Shown here: piece by piece, positions 1 through 12,625 of the stretch
Position numbering within the stretch: position 1 is the stretch's first letter
Layout of the letters: every line of letters starts with the position of its first letter
NCBI RefSeq assembly: GCF_021134715.1
Contig: NC_060023.1
Span: forward strand, 9,734,001 to 9,798,000
From: Daphnia pulex
Taxonomy: Eukaryota > Arthropoda > Branchiopoda > Diplostraca > Daphniidae
DNA length: 64,000 bases
Direction: 5' to 3'
Notes under the pieces: generated by a model
What the model was told of the DNA's origin: nothing
Seen by the model: the letters and a program-made list of their open reading frames with translations, nothing else
The model's database searches: none
Position numbers and translations under genes: made by a program

Positions 1-780
1 TTACGAGGTCAATCAAATTTCTGATGAACAATTTTAGTTGCAGGACTAAACAATTCATTCTCTTTTTTTTCCTCGATTTCTTTTAATCTTCTACAGTTTC
101 TATCTATTCGCTGGCAATCCCTCCTCTTCCTTCCTCCCCCTCTCTCCACCCTCCCTACTCCTCCTTCCCCCTCTCTCTCTATATATGTTGCTGTGTATGT
201 GTGTGCAGTATTGATCGTAAGAAGAGCAAGGTGTACGACAGAGGGGAGAGAGAAAAAGAAAGGGAAGGAAAAATTGTAATAAAAAGAGAATAAAAGAAAT
301 CCATTGGCGTAATACTAGGCACAGCATCGCCCCTCTTCTTTTCGGCTCGTCCCCTCGCATCCGTTGGAAATAGAATACTACTCGATTCGATATTATTCCG
401 CCTTTAAACCGAAATGTTTGGCTTTTTGTCTGAGATAAAATATTCCGTAAACACAAAATTTTAGACTCGAAATTCGGCATTCGTACATTTTCGAAGATGA
501 CTTGTTCAGCACAAAACTCAAAAGAAGGTGTAAAGTAGACCCCCTGAAAAATAAAAACGGGCCGGATGAAGAGAGAGAGGTGTACATAAAAAGGTACGCA
601 CACAGGTAGAAAACTTTGGAGGGATCTTAATGAGACGAAGAGTCGAGGAGTTTGGACATAGAGAAAAGAGGGGAGAGCGAGCTGAAGAAATACAAAAAAG
701 ATCTGAAATTCACCCCGAGGCACTGCTGATATCTACTCGATACTACTAGTCGCCGTAAAACAAAAATACCTCACTCGAAA
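1..780. other. left-edge stretch without a supported gene
   Basis: The stretch is rich in polypurine/polypyrimidine (for example 115-190 and 240-300). A 207-codon minus-strand frame at 100-723 is dominated by Phe, Leu, Ser and Arg and looks like a by-product of that composition. It may be an intron of the gene whose probable 5' exons lie at 795-1430. Confidence 0.4.
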
Positions 781-794
781 AGAATATTTCTTAC

Positions 795-1430
795 CTATAC
801 ACAGAGTAGATGATGACGGCGTTTTTTCCACAATATCTTCAACTATGTTTGAGGTTTCTTCTTGGCTTCTGTAAAAACGAGAGATAAACGAAATGCTAAA
901 GCAAAATGTGTTTGATTCGACTGGTTACAGTTTTGTCGTTTCGGTCGGCCACAAGGTTTTCCCACTCACAGAACACTGGACGAGAATGGACACTGGAGGA
1001 ACTAGCACATGATTCGAATCAAATTTGAAAATATGCACCGCGTAGTTGAAATGCAGATGAAAAAGAAATCAACTTTGGTCCAGTCGGTACGAAAACGACG
1101 AGTAGAGAAACATAAAGTTGTCGAGTCGCACACACTCGATATACAACACACCAGTAGACAGAAATCTCTTGGGCCGCCGTACGTGCATAAGGTGTTGTCA
1201 ACAAACCAAACAAACGAATGCCGGTTGAAACCTGACGCTAATGAACGTTACTCACCATAGCCAGGAATGAGGATGAAGTATTTGTTCGATTACACACGAA
1301 ATTTCACTTTAGTCGGCTTCGTTGAACATGAAATTTAACACAAGACACAATCTCACACCGCCGAAGAAGAGAGAATCATAGGCAGGGAAACAGGACGCCA
1401 TGAAATGCGTCGATCGGCCGCCAGGGGGGA
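795..1430 (-). other. probable 5' exons of a gene running off the left edge
   Basis: Two splice-bounded segments sit on the minus strand. One ends at 1256 with a strong donor (GTGAGT); its upstream limit is unclear, near 1430. It holds a possible 30-codon upstream ORF beginning MASCFPAYD. The second, 795-868, has a pyrimidine-rich acceptor (TTTTTACAG) and a strong donor (GTAAGAA) and is open in one frame, reading about 24 residues (SQEETSNIVEDIVEKT...). Joining the two directly does not keep that frame open, so either the first exon is non-coding or a small exon between them is missed. The remaining exons would lie left of base 1. The product is not recognisable. Confidence 0.35.
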
Positions 1431-1670
1431 CTTAAGTATCGATGATGACTAACGGATCGATTATTGAGTTTGCTGATATGAAGTTGTCATGTTTATTTTT
1501 TGAACACTCAAAAAATATGTATTATGGTTTTTTTAAAAGGCAGAAAATGCAGACTAGGACTGAAGTGTGAATCAGATTGCCGAACAATAAGTTATATATA
1601 AATAGTAGTATGCGGACGTGTGTTGGAGAGAAAAACAACTATAAATTTTAAAGCGCGAGACTGCGTCTCT

Positions 1671-4600
1671 TCACAAATCCCAGCTGAAAAGGTGATGTTT
1701 CACTAGCATGTCGCGTACTCCTTCCTTCAAAGGTTGTCTGTTGACGCTCTTTTTGTTGACCGGTAGCTCCCACTCAAGGTTGAGGTTAAAAGGAAACTGA
1801 GTCAGGACTCTTAGATCACATTTGACCTGCACCCAACCAGGACTGGCCAGAAAGCTGCCTGGATAATACCTGTTTCAGAATAAACATGTTAAGAAATTGC
1901 AATAAAAAGGGTGTAAAACTAAATTATTGTCACACCATTTTTGGATGGTACTGATGCTTGAACCAAGGACTTCAAGCCAGAGATGGAGAACCTGTTCATT
2001 GAGACCCATACAAATAAGACTTCGCAGTTTTACATCCATTTGAGCATGAACAACATCGTGCGAGATGTTAACAGCTTGGACACATCGGTATAAAAGCTTT
2101 AAAACAAATACAAATATTGTTAAATTAATTTTCAATAAACACAGTATGACTTATTAACAAACCTCTTCTGGGGTGAGAACCTTTCCATCCTCATCCAGCC
2201 GGAATGTTTTACATAGAATAAGTCTAGAGTAAACTGAAGCAAAATCTTTCTCCACTTCTTTGCTAGCAGCTTCCTCAATAAACAACCAAGGATGACAGGT
2301 TGTACCTATTTGGTATAATTAGAGTCAAATATTGAATTAATTCAATTTCTAAAGAAGGAACACACCTAAAATGGAAGCTTTTTTCATTCCATGTTCTAAA
2401 ACTTGTTTGATTGTGGGTGCAAGAGTGCCCCGGACTAAATGGGCAATATTTTCATTGATAGAATCGTCCCCGGCACTGCTGTACTGTTTAGAGCGTTCGT
2501 CAAGTAGTTGCACAAATTTAGCGGGAAACCAACCACGAAGACCATTCAACTCTCCGATCCAGCAGTCTTCATCCTTTTGAAATAATAATAAAAACAAATA
2601 AGACACACCATTTTTTTTAAATAGATCTGATTCGGCATACCTTTTGGCTGATAACTGTTATAACATCATTTTTGCGAAAGCCAAGTTCATCGTCATCGTG
2701 CCGTTCAAAATCCAATAATGCTTTTGCACGCCTTTTTTTACTACGCATCACTCCGGCGTAAATCTCGTGATCTTGGCCATGACTCTCCATAGAATAATCC
2801 GGTGTTAGAGGTAGATGCGCTAGCCTTGCATCTGCAAGTTGGAAATGACGTCCTATCTGAAGAACTGCTTCACGTAAATCCACAAGGACCTCTGTTAAAA
2901 TTCCAAAAGTGTGATGAAGAATTAAATTCTTATTCAATTTTGCAACGGGGGGAATTGATCTTTCATACCAGTTTGACGAATGTTTTTAGATCGCATGTCA
3001 TCTTGATCGTCTTCATCACCAAATAGTAACATTTGAAGTAGTGGGCGTGAAGTCTTAACTTTTCTCCTAAAACATTGAACGGAAAAAATCGTTAATACGC
3101 CGGATTGTCAAATTGAATTGGCAAAATAATTACCGGCTCAAATGCTGCTTAGGAAGATTGGCTGCCGATTCAGGATTACCTACTAATGTACCACGATCTG
3201 ACATCAGATAGGCCAGATGACGGCGACGGTAACTGTCTAAAGTGACATCGCTGAAAGATCCAGCTAGAGAATAGGCCACGTCTAATAGCTCATCAACTTC
3301 GTGGATCGTTCGAGGCAAATCGGACAACGCATTGAAAATGTCTGCTGAATTTTGCAGTTCCCTTAGCTGCGGCTCGTGGCTTCGTATCATAGCTAAGGCG
3401 ATTCGAAAGATAGCCACTGAACCCTCACAGAAAAACAAATCCCAAACGCGCAGTAACACACGGATGTGTAACACCGAAGTAAACAGAGTAACGAACCTAT
3501 AGGAAGAATTCAGTAATGTACAAGTGATTTATAGTCACGTTTGAGAGGGAAAAGTTGAATTTACCATGGCAAGGCGATAAGAGAGAGTTCGATATCATGA
3601 TCTCGTAAAAGAGTATCAACTGAAGGCAAAAAATTAACAAGTAACTGCCGTAATACTCGTTGATCTGCTTGGACACCTAAATTAATAAAAGTTCCCGCTA
3701 TTTCATTTCAATTTTATTTTACAATAATAAACAAAATCAAACGAACATACCTATTAAAGATGGAGTATAGTATGAAGCTGGGAGCAAATCTTCTACAATG
3801 GCGCAGAGTAACCAAAAGGCATCCTCTTCTTCGAGAAGTAGTAGGAAAACGGCAGCGATTACACCAACTCCTTGGCAGTAACCCAAGTCGGGATACAACC
3901 ATCCGATGCCTCGTAACACTCGACGTAATCTAAATAGAAAATGATCAGGTTTCAGACCCCTCGTGAATCAAAATATTCTAATGTACCTTGCGATTCCCGT
4001 TCCTTGACTGAGAGAAAAGCAGACATTGCTCGGCAATGTTCGTAAAAGGTCTTTTTCAATCTGCCTTGAAACCATTAAGTGATCATTGGAGGAAGCTCGG
4101 ACTATTTCTTTGTAAGAGACATCCGAATTCATTTTCTTCTCCAGCGCACCAGATAACCTCATCCAAATCTGAGGTCGAAGAGAATGGGGGATACCAGCAC
4201 GGATCATGTTAGAGAGCTTTTCTGTGCGTAGTAAGCGAGGCTGAACTTTGTCCCATGTCAAATCTCCAACTTCAGTGTTGTGTGTAAATTCCAGATATGC
4301 AATCCACATCAACCTACAATGAAACATTGAAGACTAAATGTTTTCAGAGTCGAAATGTTTCAATCACCTTTGCTGTGGATCTTCAATGAATGGTGTGCTC
4401 AATAATTTGTTAGATACTGGTTCAGGCCCATCTTCTTCCTCCACTCGAAATCCGAATTCATCAAATCTGAAATTTAAGGCTTTTAGTATTTTTCAATAGA
4501 ATGAGCTTCTTTATGTACGTACCTAAACTCTGGTTGTTCATTTGGGTCATCAGTATCATTAGTACTGTTTAATTTAACTAAGATCTCTTGTGGAACCATG

Positions 4601-4909
4601 GAAGGAATAAGTGCGGAAAAAGGTCCACCTGGGTTAATTAATCCTGGTGGAATCTGCCCATCTCCAGATATGGTTATTCCTTCAGACACGTCAATGTGGA
4701 ATTCCCCATCATCATCCTCAGCACAAGCAACCTGAGAGTTCTGCTTGAAAGGAAGAAACAGATATCACAATAAGAAAATTAATGTTTAGTTTAAAATAAT
4801 ACATACACAAGATATTTAACTCAAAACAATAACTAACCGATGCAATATCTTTTCCAGAAATATATCCTTCTGTAGAGTGATTTCCAAATAAACTCAGAGC
4901 CAGGTCCAT
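1671..4909 (-). CDS. SGSM3: small G protein signaling modulator 3 (TBC, SH3 and RUN domains)
   Basis: This is a RabGAP-type protein linking Rab/Rap small GTPases to membrane traffic, cytosolic by family knowledge. There are thirteen coding exons (high to low): 4909-4838, 4740-4523, 4466-4368, 4313-3987, 3929-3751, 3676-3565, 3496-3134, 3066-2969, 2891-2641, 2573-2366, 2305-2163, 2096-1936, 1869-1671. They total 2430 nt and give 809 aa; the human protein is about 750 aa. The TBC domain spans roughly residues 140-370 and keeps both catalytic fingers, IEKDLLRT (arginine) and GYCQGVG (glutamine). The SH3 domain (about 545-600) begins [15 protein letters not shown]. The RUN domain (about 610-775) follows, and the C-terminal [12 protein letters not shown] is characteristic of SGSM3. 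The start is the ATG at 4909, just downstream of an acceptor (TTTCAG, exon base 4918), so a 5' UTR intron is likely. All exon phases join without frame breaks. Confidence 0.95.
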
Positions 4910-4921
4910 CTTGTATTTCTG

Positions 4922-6003
4922 AAATAATTCACTGTATGATGGTCGATAAATCACTTGGATCCACTATCGCTCTTTGGTCTTTAGCTGGTTTTTTCAACAA
5001 TGAAATGGGACAGGGAATTTGATGATGACAATAGAATTGCTTGTGCGCGACTGTAATTTGTTGACGTCATAGTCATACATACAGACACAGTGACAGTTCT
5101 CGGTGAGCCAAGTGGTGGCGGCTCGAACCACAGCTCTATACTGTGCAAGCCGCGAAACAATACGTCGTTAATATTTACAATGTCTCATGTCTAAAACTTT
5201 AAACTAACTAACGAATAAAAAATACATTTGTATCCGATTCTAGTTTGTTTTACAATTAATCGTAACTCCATACCTGCCATAGACTACTACCTTACCATCA
5301 TATACTAGTATCGTCTTTTAAAATGTTGGATGAATGAACAGACTGTTCGATTGCACGGCACGGCACTTGTACAAATACAAACGTCCAGAGTACGGCGTGA
5401 AAATGCGATTTCAGCGAACTGCAGCTGTAGGCTTTTCGGTGTCTACTTACCTTTTGTTTCGTATTGGCTTGGTCACGTCTTGCGTACTACACGATTCATT
5501 TACCTTAGTAGAAACACGACAGGCTGTTCGTCAGTTCATTCACGTTTCTCAAAGCTCAAGCTCTCAAGTATCCTTTCTAATGCAAGTATGTGAAAGTCTT
5601 TCACATCACTTACGTACACATTGATTAAATACTACTTTGACAAATAATGTCGGAAATATACTCTGATATACAAAACCGTAAAATCGATTTCATTTAATGA
5701 AGACAAAGAACCATTTGTATTTTGTCTCATTCATCGGGTTCGAGCGGCAGGTTAGGCTCGGAGTAACTCAATCGACCTCACAAACCACGAGAAAAAGCTC
5801 GACATCATTTTTTAAAACAAAAGAGAAAAGAAAACAAAAAAAGTGTCCTGGAAATTTGGATCTAAAGCTATGTCGTTTTACTCGAAAGTAAGCTGCTGGT
5901 CGCTCCATTCTTTCGTAAGATGGCGTTTCGTTTTCTCATTGAGCAATTTCAGCAAACCTCACTTTGAAGCATAATCATTTGCTTGATTAGACCGCATTTC
6001 CCG
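4922..6003. other. intergenic stretch between SGSM3 and the nucleoplasmin-like gene
   Basis: This should hold the SGSM3 promoter (minus strand) and the 3' end of the next minus-strand gene. Two overlapping plus-strand frames (5330-5624) are open for 87 and 96 codons but resemble no family I recognise. I see no RNA gene or repeat here. Confidence 0.4.
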
Positions 6004-6874
6004 CTATTTTTTGCCTCCTCGTTTTGCTGGACTTCCTTTAGGAGGAGGTTCTTCCTTCTTGATTTTCTTAGTAGGTGGTTTGACGTCTTCCACTTCTTCA
6101 TCGTCTTCATCATCCATCTCTTCACCCATACCATCTTCATCATCTGAACTGTCATCTTCACCCATGTAGCGATAGGCTGTAATAATAAAAATAAATTAGT
6201 CTTGAAACATGACACTTGTGAATTGTAGCACATACCGACACCATGAGCACCAACAAGGTGAACTGGCCCCGATCCTTTGATTAGCCTCAACTTGACTGGG
6301 GCATCATGAAAAACCAGGTCTAAGGATCGCTGATGATCCTTGCCTTGCACCAAGACACTGATGAGGGTCTTGATGTTTGACTGTGCGTAACCAACTGCCT
6401 CAGCTTCAATGACAGCCATCTCTCCTTCCGCTGCCTCATGGCTGAGGATAGCCTGCTTGATCATGAGGCTGTGGCGGGGAATGGGCATACCGTCTTCCTT
6501 TTCCTCCTTTGGGAAGTTTTTCTCTGGATTCCATTCAATTTCCTTGGTCTTGGCATCGAGCTGGACACCTACACAGTGTAAAAAAGCACAAGGTTCAAAT
6601 ACATGAAATAAAAGATTTTACTGCCAGAACAAGAGATCAATCGCCAAGTTCTTTTTACGATGAATCGACACACCACGTTCGCGCTGATATTAAGAATCAG
6701 CGACGGGCGGCCATCTTTCAGTTGCAAAAGGGAACACGCGACCGGCATCTCTCATCACACACACACAAGGCAAGGTGCCATTAACTTGTCACGCACGAAC
6801 TGCGTTTGAAAAGTTTATGGTTACACAACAAAAACGAGTTAAATTTTACCCCAAAAGTATTCTTCTTCAACCAT
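6004..6874 (-). CDS. Nlp: nucleoplasmin-like histone chaperone
   Basis: This is a nuclear histone chaperone of the nucleoplasmin/nucleophosmin family, which forms pentamers that bind core histones. Three exons, 6874-6850, 6568-6236 and 6176-6004, give 176 aa, typical for the arthropod proteins. The first coding exon is only 25 nt (MVEEEYFWG, last codon split). The core beta-sandwich (about residues 5-118) contains the family segment HSLMIKQAILSHEA and ends GPVHLVGAHGV. It is followed by an acidic tract (about 123-148, Asp/Glu-rich, histone-binding region A2) and a basic tail with KKIKK and PAKRGGKK, a likely nuclear localisation signal. The gene stands alone, in the same orientation as SGSM3. 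Assignment to the family is firm; orthology to Drosophila Nlp in particular is inferred. Confidence 0.93.
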
Positions 6875-9800
6875 ATTGAATATATGTGGTAGATAACGTG
6901 TTCGTGAACGAAGAAATGACTGGGAGGAAAATCAATCCACGTGCAGATGGCTACCCCGGCTTGTGCTCGGCGGCGGTTTTTGTTCCGTTGAAAACCGAAA
7001 ATGAAATTTTTCTTGGACGTTGCCAGTTCTATAAATGCCAAAATACATCAAATTCTTTCTTCTTTTTAAATAATGGCAATGGACTTAAATTATTGCAATA
7101 AAATTAAATTCTACTCGTTTTCATTATCTCATTCATATTTAAAATATGTAACTAATTTATCTAGAAATAAAAAGTTTAGATAGATAAAATGTTTCGCCGG
7201 TGCCGCCAACTGGTGTGTTAATCGAGAATTTTAAATTTCTTTTCGCTTTTTTTCCTAATCTTTTTTTTTCTGTCTTTGCTTTCGTTTCTTAGTCGTTGGG
7301 TACGTAGCTTCTTGCATGTTTTACAACGCTGATTCCAAAAATACTTGGAATATTCACAGAAACTTGTACTCGACGAGATCAGACGATCCGAGCGAGACAA
7401 GATATCATTGACAGTCTACGTCACTCGGTCGGAGGTTAGAAAGCTCCGTTCAAAGAAAAGGTCGATCGTTCGTTTAAAACCCTTCGACTGAGGACGAACT
7501 GCATATTTTATCATTGGAAAATGGGTGTTTTTTCTTTGAAAAAGAGTTATCCCGCAATCAATAATTTACAATCAAATGGTCTCCTTGAGACTTGACATTT
7601 ACCCTAATATCATTTCAATTAGTACACCAAATAAATACGAATAAAATTAGAAATTGTGTTGACGGATAAAAAACTGACTCCCGAAATATTTAAAAGAAAT
7701 AACACACCAAAATATTTAAAAAAAAAGACCAAAGTACTGTTTGATGGAGGATCTTGTTGATAGTGTACGATGACAGTCGAGAAAGCCTGTTGCCCCGACA
7801 AGTTTCTCGGAAAGTAGAGACGGATTTCTTGAAAATGGAAAGGCCAACGATTACCAGTCCTAGTATAGGGAGCTCAGCTCGGGCATCTAGAAACATGTGG
7901 TGTGTAAGAGGATCCCGTTGTACTCTAACATACCGAACGCACCCGAATATATATCAGATCCGACCAACAAAATAAATCTCAGATGAAAATGGACACAATG
8001 GGATGACACAATTCGAGATAGATATAAGACGAAACATCATTTCATTGACAACATTGCCCATAGGCTGTAATAATGTAGAAGTTGTTTCTTTCGTTTTCCT
8101 GTAATGCAACAATACGCCGGTTGTTCCGCCAATCCCATTAACGGGGGGGCTTTTTCATTTATGTAATATCAAAAGGGATGAAACAAAACGGGACGGCCGG
8201 CACGTTTTTCCACCTTTTGAGACGGAAGATTGAAGTAGGTAGAGACGCGCGGAGGTGATGAAGGACATACGTCATTTGTTCCAGCCAGCGATGAGAGTGC
8301 GACGACAAATGATTGACCTAATACGACGACGACGCCCTAAATGTACACTGACTGTGATTATTCCGCTGGCGGGGGGGTTAGACGAGTAGGTACTCTGGCA
8401 GGATTTCGGCTAAATCCTTGAAGGATCCCATTAGTCGCAAGTCGCTTATTAAACCGGCCGCTAAAATGTACAGAATGAACCTGTCAGACAAACACTATAC
8501 GATGAACGGCCCAAAAAACTCTGCCGTCATTCTATTCCGTACATTTTGCGCGGATTTATCATATCCTGTGTGGGTTTGTCCAAACAATTCGATCCTGACA
8601 TAAAATTGACAGGCTGGCGCCTCCATCATTTACCCTATAACTTCTTTTTCTTCTAATGCCAACGTCTAATTTTAAAAAAGTCGGGAGATTTCATTTCCTT
8701 TTGTTGGACGTCGATTGAACTGAACTACTATGTGATTTCCATCCACTTGATGTAACCCTCCACAATTTCATCGTTTTCACGTGCAAGTACTGGAGCTATA
8801 TAGACTGTGCATATCGTGCGGGAGTGAGCGTGACGAAGTGAAAGCAATTGAGACTATACACATCAAGCCCTTAACATTTAGCCAAAGCGGAGACGAGAGA
8901 GAGGCCGACAAAAGGCAACGAGGTGGAAAGCCGCAACCCCTGCCGATTTTGACGGAGCACGTTCCTGTGTAGTACATACGTATACTATAGACGAGCTGGT
9001 GGCCGTTCGTCTATTCAATAGCCAATCAAATCATCAGTTCCACTCGACAAATCACATCCCGTCAATCGGAGGTCCGCTATTATATTTAAAAGCTGCGAAA
9101 AAAGAAAATCCGATTTTCAAATAAAATGGCGGGAATTTCGAAATTTTTGAGCGCAAAACTAAAAGTTCCGTGTATATACACAATGACCATAACTTGCTAT
9201 TATTACGCAGCTGCTTCCTTATTATTACACTAATGAATTGAATCGCCCTGACGTCGTTTGCCGGCGGCTATACGAGAGAGAGAGAGAGAGAAAATAAAAA
9301 TGGGCACCTACCCTTGAATACACGATGGGATAGAATAAGAGGGGCGCCGTGATGACGTCCGCCAAGACGTCAGTCGGTCAACAATTTCTGCGGGAATGAT
9401 AACACACAAGAAAAAGACCTTAAAGGCGCATATAGATGAAGTAGGTATAGAGCCCTTAGTATATATACCTAAGACCCCACAACCAGTATGTTATTTCAAG
9501 TGAATTTTTCACATAGTTGCTGGGGGGGTATGGAGTCATTCTCTCCTTTTAACTTCTTCTTCTTCTTGGAGGCACGCAACTCCCGAAATGTCACGACGAC
9601 GTTCTATTCACCTATCTACTCTCATTTCTCGAGTACATCACGGAGACACGTTGGCCGGATAGAAGCCCCGCAGCATCTCAGCAAAAGGCCCTAGATGTTT
9701 ATAGCCTCTGCTGCTACTGCCGCATTGTCGGTTATGTCAAAAGAATCAAGCGGAGGACGCCCGAGGACTCACCGGTCGTCTTCATACGTTTATCCAATCG

Positions 9801-9925
9801 ACTAATATAGTATAGACGCGTATAGATATTCCGATGAATAAATATTGTACAAACCCAAGACGGGCTAAAAGGTCTGGCAAAGCTCAAAAATGTTTAAAAA
9901 AAGAATAAAAAGTTCCTCCAGGTCG
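6875..9925. other. long stretch without a supported gene
   Basis: Short open frames occur on both strands (largest about 86 codons), without recognisable domains or consistent splice structure. A (GA)n microsatellite lies at 9274-9291. A module also found near 29.4 kb (shared core AATGTCACGAC) sits at about 9575-9645. Confidence 0.5.
9274..9291. repeat. (GA)n microsatellite
   Basis: About nine uninterrupted GA units in an intergenic position, followed by an A-rich run. Confidence 0.85.
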
Positions 9926-10041
9926 ATGGTGTTCAACCGCGCCTTTTGTCACGTACGGGACCTGCTGGGATGGGGTCTCAGAGTTTTCCAGCTCCAAGAG
10001 GCCCGCAGCAATCTGCATCCTGCTGCTCCCAATCAGATTAA
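9926..10041 (+). other. weak candidate first exon
   Basis: This GC-richer island in AT-rich DNA is open from an ATG for 38 codons (begins MVFNRAFCHVRDLLGW) and ends at a consensus donor (AA|GTGAGT). No partner exon was found. The opposite strand is also open across the same interval, which weakens the case. It could instead be a non-coding 5' exon of a plus-strand transcript such as the distant receptor gene. No family is recognised. Confidence 0.2.
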
Positions 10042-10485
10042 GTGAGTGGTCGCCGTCGAGTGCGGGCCGGTGGTCGGTGGAATATAGGCAGCGAAGATGA
10101 GGTACGAAGGCGAGCAGGCGAAAATCGATGGCTCTCTTCCCCCCCGTCTAATAATAATATGCGCGACTATGTAGGCTATACTCTCTCTCTTTTCTATCGA
10201 TGATATCATCTATGCAGTTTCCTCTTCGGCGTATTATGTATTTAGGTACATACTAGATGAAATTAAACAAGGATCTATAGATGCTGTCGTGTACAGATCG
10301 ATGTCTGATGGAGAGAGTTATATACGTAGTATACGTTGGGTTGATGATGAAGAGAGTGGGGGGGTCCTATCGATTTGGGAACGCACTCACGTATATGACG
10401 TCAGACATACATGGACAAATAAGAGGAGAAAAAATCGCAAAGTCTGCCGTTTATTATTGCTTTGCGCTCATCACGAACTGATGGA

Positions 10486-10503
10486 GCGCGCGCGCGTGTG
10501 TGT
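10486..10503. repeat. compound (GC)n(TG)n microsatellite
   Basis: Alternating purine-pyrimidine run, first GC then GT/TG units, about 18 nt; potentially Z-DNA forming. Confidence 0.75.
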
Positions 10504-11182
10504 ATGAGGTAACTTTTGCAGTGCGTCGACAAATCAACAATAGAGGATACGTGTGTACCCTTTGTTTTCTTGAAATAAAGGGTGGATATTATGGCTGTAC
10601 TGTAAGACACCGATGTTTGAGCTGGTTCGATCGGCTAAACTTTTTGTGCGGATTTATTTCGAATGGTAAATAGAGAGATTCGGCTGTCCTTTGACTTTTT
10701 GACGTGTTACGTATATAAAGGAGTGATATTATTTTTCGGGGGTGGAGGATAGGCAATATGACGTAAAGCTAAAGCCCTATAGACTATTGGGGGTACATGT
10801 TTATTGGTTTGGCTATGCGCTGGAGTGAAACGACAATAGTTTTATTTGTGTACCTTTTTATGTCTAGAAGTAGACGATCTATAGACATGTACACTAGTGG
10901 GTGGATTTCCTGTATATGATATGTGCACAGAAGAGAGATATGGAATATAATAAAAGGTTGTATGTTTGATAATGTCGTGGTTTTTATTGTTGCAATAACA
11001 AGGCAAGTGTGTCAATAAAGACGGAGGGGGATTTTCTTTTAATAGAAGCTCTGTGTCTATACTCACATCCATCCATCAACTTTGCCGGAGACGATATTCA
11101 TGTGCGCACAACAACCTAGTACGAGATAATGAAATCGAAATATCTGAATGACTGGCTCTGGCTGTAATGGGATATAGAGAAA

Positions 11183-11400
11183 AAGGGTCATCGGGAGGTT
11201 ATATAATAATAGACATTCACTCAATGTGCCAACTCGTTTCGACAGCGGGAAATGAACGTCCGCCTGGGCTATCCCAACACCGGCCAACAACAACATTTAA
11301 AAAAACAAATTGTTTTCTTATATTTCTTATTAGAGTTACAGCCAGCAATGATGTATTTGCATTTTGTTATTCGTTTGTCGTCATTAGATCGGAACTAAGT
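11183..11400. repeat. module A, copy 1 of triplicated non-coding block
   Basis: The module shares the core ACATTCACTCAATGTG, then a near-identical stretch reading CGACAGCGGGAAATG, with copies near 21.15 and 30.26 kb. The match continues about 150 nt further through TTCTTATTA and a Thr/Ile-rich AT segment to ATCATTAGATCGGAA-like sequence. Copy 1 lacks about 11-12 nt between the two cores that copies 2 and 3 keep. No reading frame is kept open across all copies. Confidence 0.8.
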
Positions 11401-12570
11401 GCTAGTCCGGAGGTGGAGCGGAACTGATCAAACCCACTCAGTGTAGCTACAATTATTGCGCGCGGAAATTGATTTGACTCTAAGGAATAATATAGCATAG
11501 ATTTGATTAAAACTGCCTCATTATATCTCAATAAATTTCATCGCTTATAGTCAGAAATCCGATTCCTTAGATTCCCCTTCGTTTCCTGTTTGATCTGTCG
11601 GCGATTGTTTTCCACATGCGACACGAAAAAGAATCGAATTACTTTTCTCACTTTCTCCAGGCTGCTGTCCTCTTCTTCTTCTTATGTCACGCAACTCTAA
11701 TGAACCAACGACCATCCTGCGCCGTCCACTAATGATGAAGAGATATTAACATTGGTATACCCCACCATCTATTTTGAACGCCATTACTCTGGTAAACTCA
11801 CCTTAACTCTACGAATTTATCAATTGTCTTGTATCACTTTCAGAGATATTTATTTGGACAGTCTCCATCTATTTTTGAAACCCCCGCCGTTTCCGTTGAT
11901 TGATGACCCCTGGTTTACACAACCAACAGCACACGGCATCCAAACATGGCATCGCGAAGTACACATCTATTTCTTCTTTTTTAATAGAGAGATCGGCCAG
12001 CACTGTGTATGTATATTGATCGGTGCTGTTGCCGAATAAAATGTTGCTGCTGTGTACAAGAGAGTCGGAACATGTTTATAGATTCAACGCTGTTGGGTCC
12101 GTGACCGACTGATTTGTCCGTTCCACGTCTGTGCTGGACGCATTCGAATCTTCGATGACGTAGGGCCCGTCAAAACGCTTTAAAAATTCGTGCGGACGTC
12201 AATTTGGTTATAAACCTGAACGTTTCTATTGCCCAATCCTATAAATTTCTATATTGAATCAGAAATGTCAGGTGTCATTTATTCACTCGGCGTATTATAC
12301 ACGTGTACAAAGAAGGTTATCCCTTTTACGAGTTGCGTGCCGTATTATTCCGGACCGGAAATTTGATTACAACCGGGCCCTATATAGGTACACATTGTGT
12401 TGCTCTGTGTACATATAGAGGCCCATATAATCTACGGAGGTCTCTCTACTATAACTGGGTTAATCACCAAAGTGGACAATAAAATATCAACGTTCAAAAA
12501 TCGATGCACGGTTTGTTGTTGCGCCTATCTAACCCTGTGCAGAAGATTCCCTTGAAATGTCTAGAGCAAA

Positions 12571-12625
12571 GTGGAGCAACTGTCCCCTGCAGACGTGTGT
12601 CGTGTTAAACGCATGTCCACGCATA
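12571..12625. repeat. module B, copy 1
   Basis: The copy matches the 24.7 kb copy over TGTCCCCTG, then (after a diverged gap) AAACGCATGTCCAC. The third copy near 32.2 kb is more diverged. This is the shortest B copy. Confidence 0.6.

Noticed and set aside
100..723. 207-codon minus-strand frame
   Set aside because: It is made of Phe/Leu/Ser-rich and Arg/Glu-rich stretches mirroring polypyrimidine tracts; there is no domain and no splice context.
4718..4954. Upstream start for SGSM3 at 4954
   Set aside because: The codon is GTG and the extra residues lie across a likely acceptor; ATG 4909 is the first true start.
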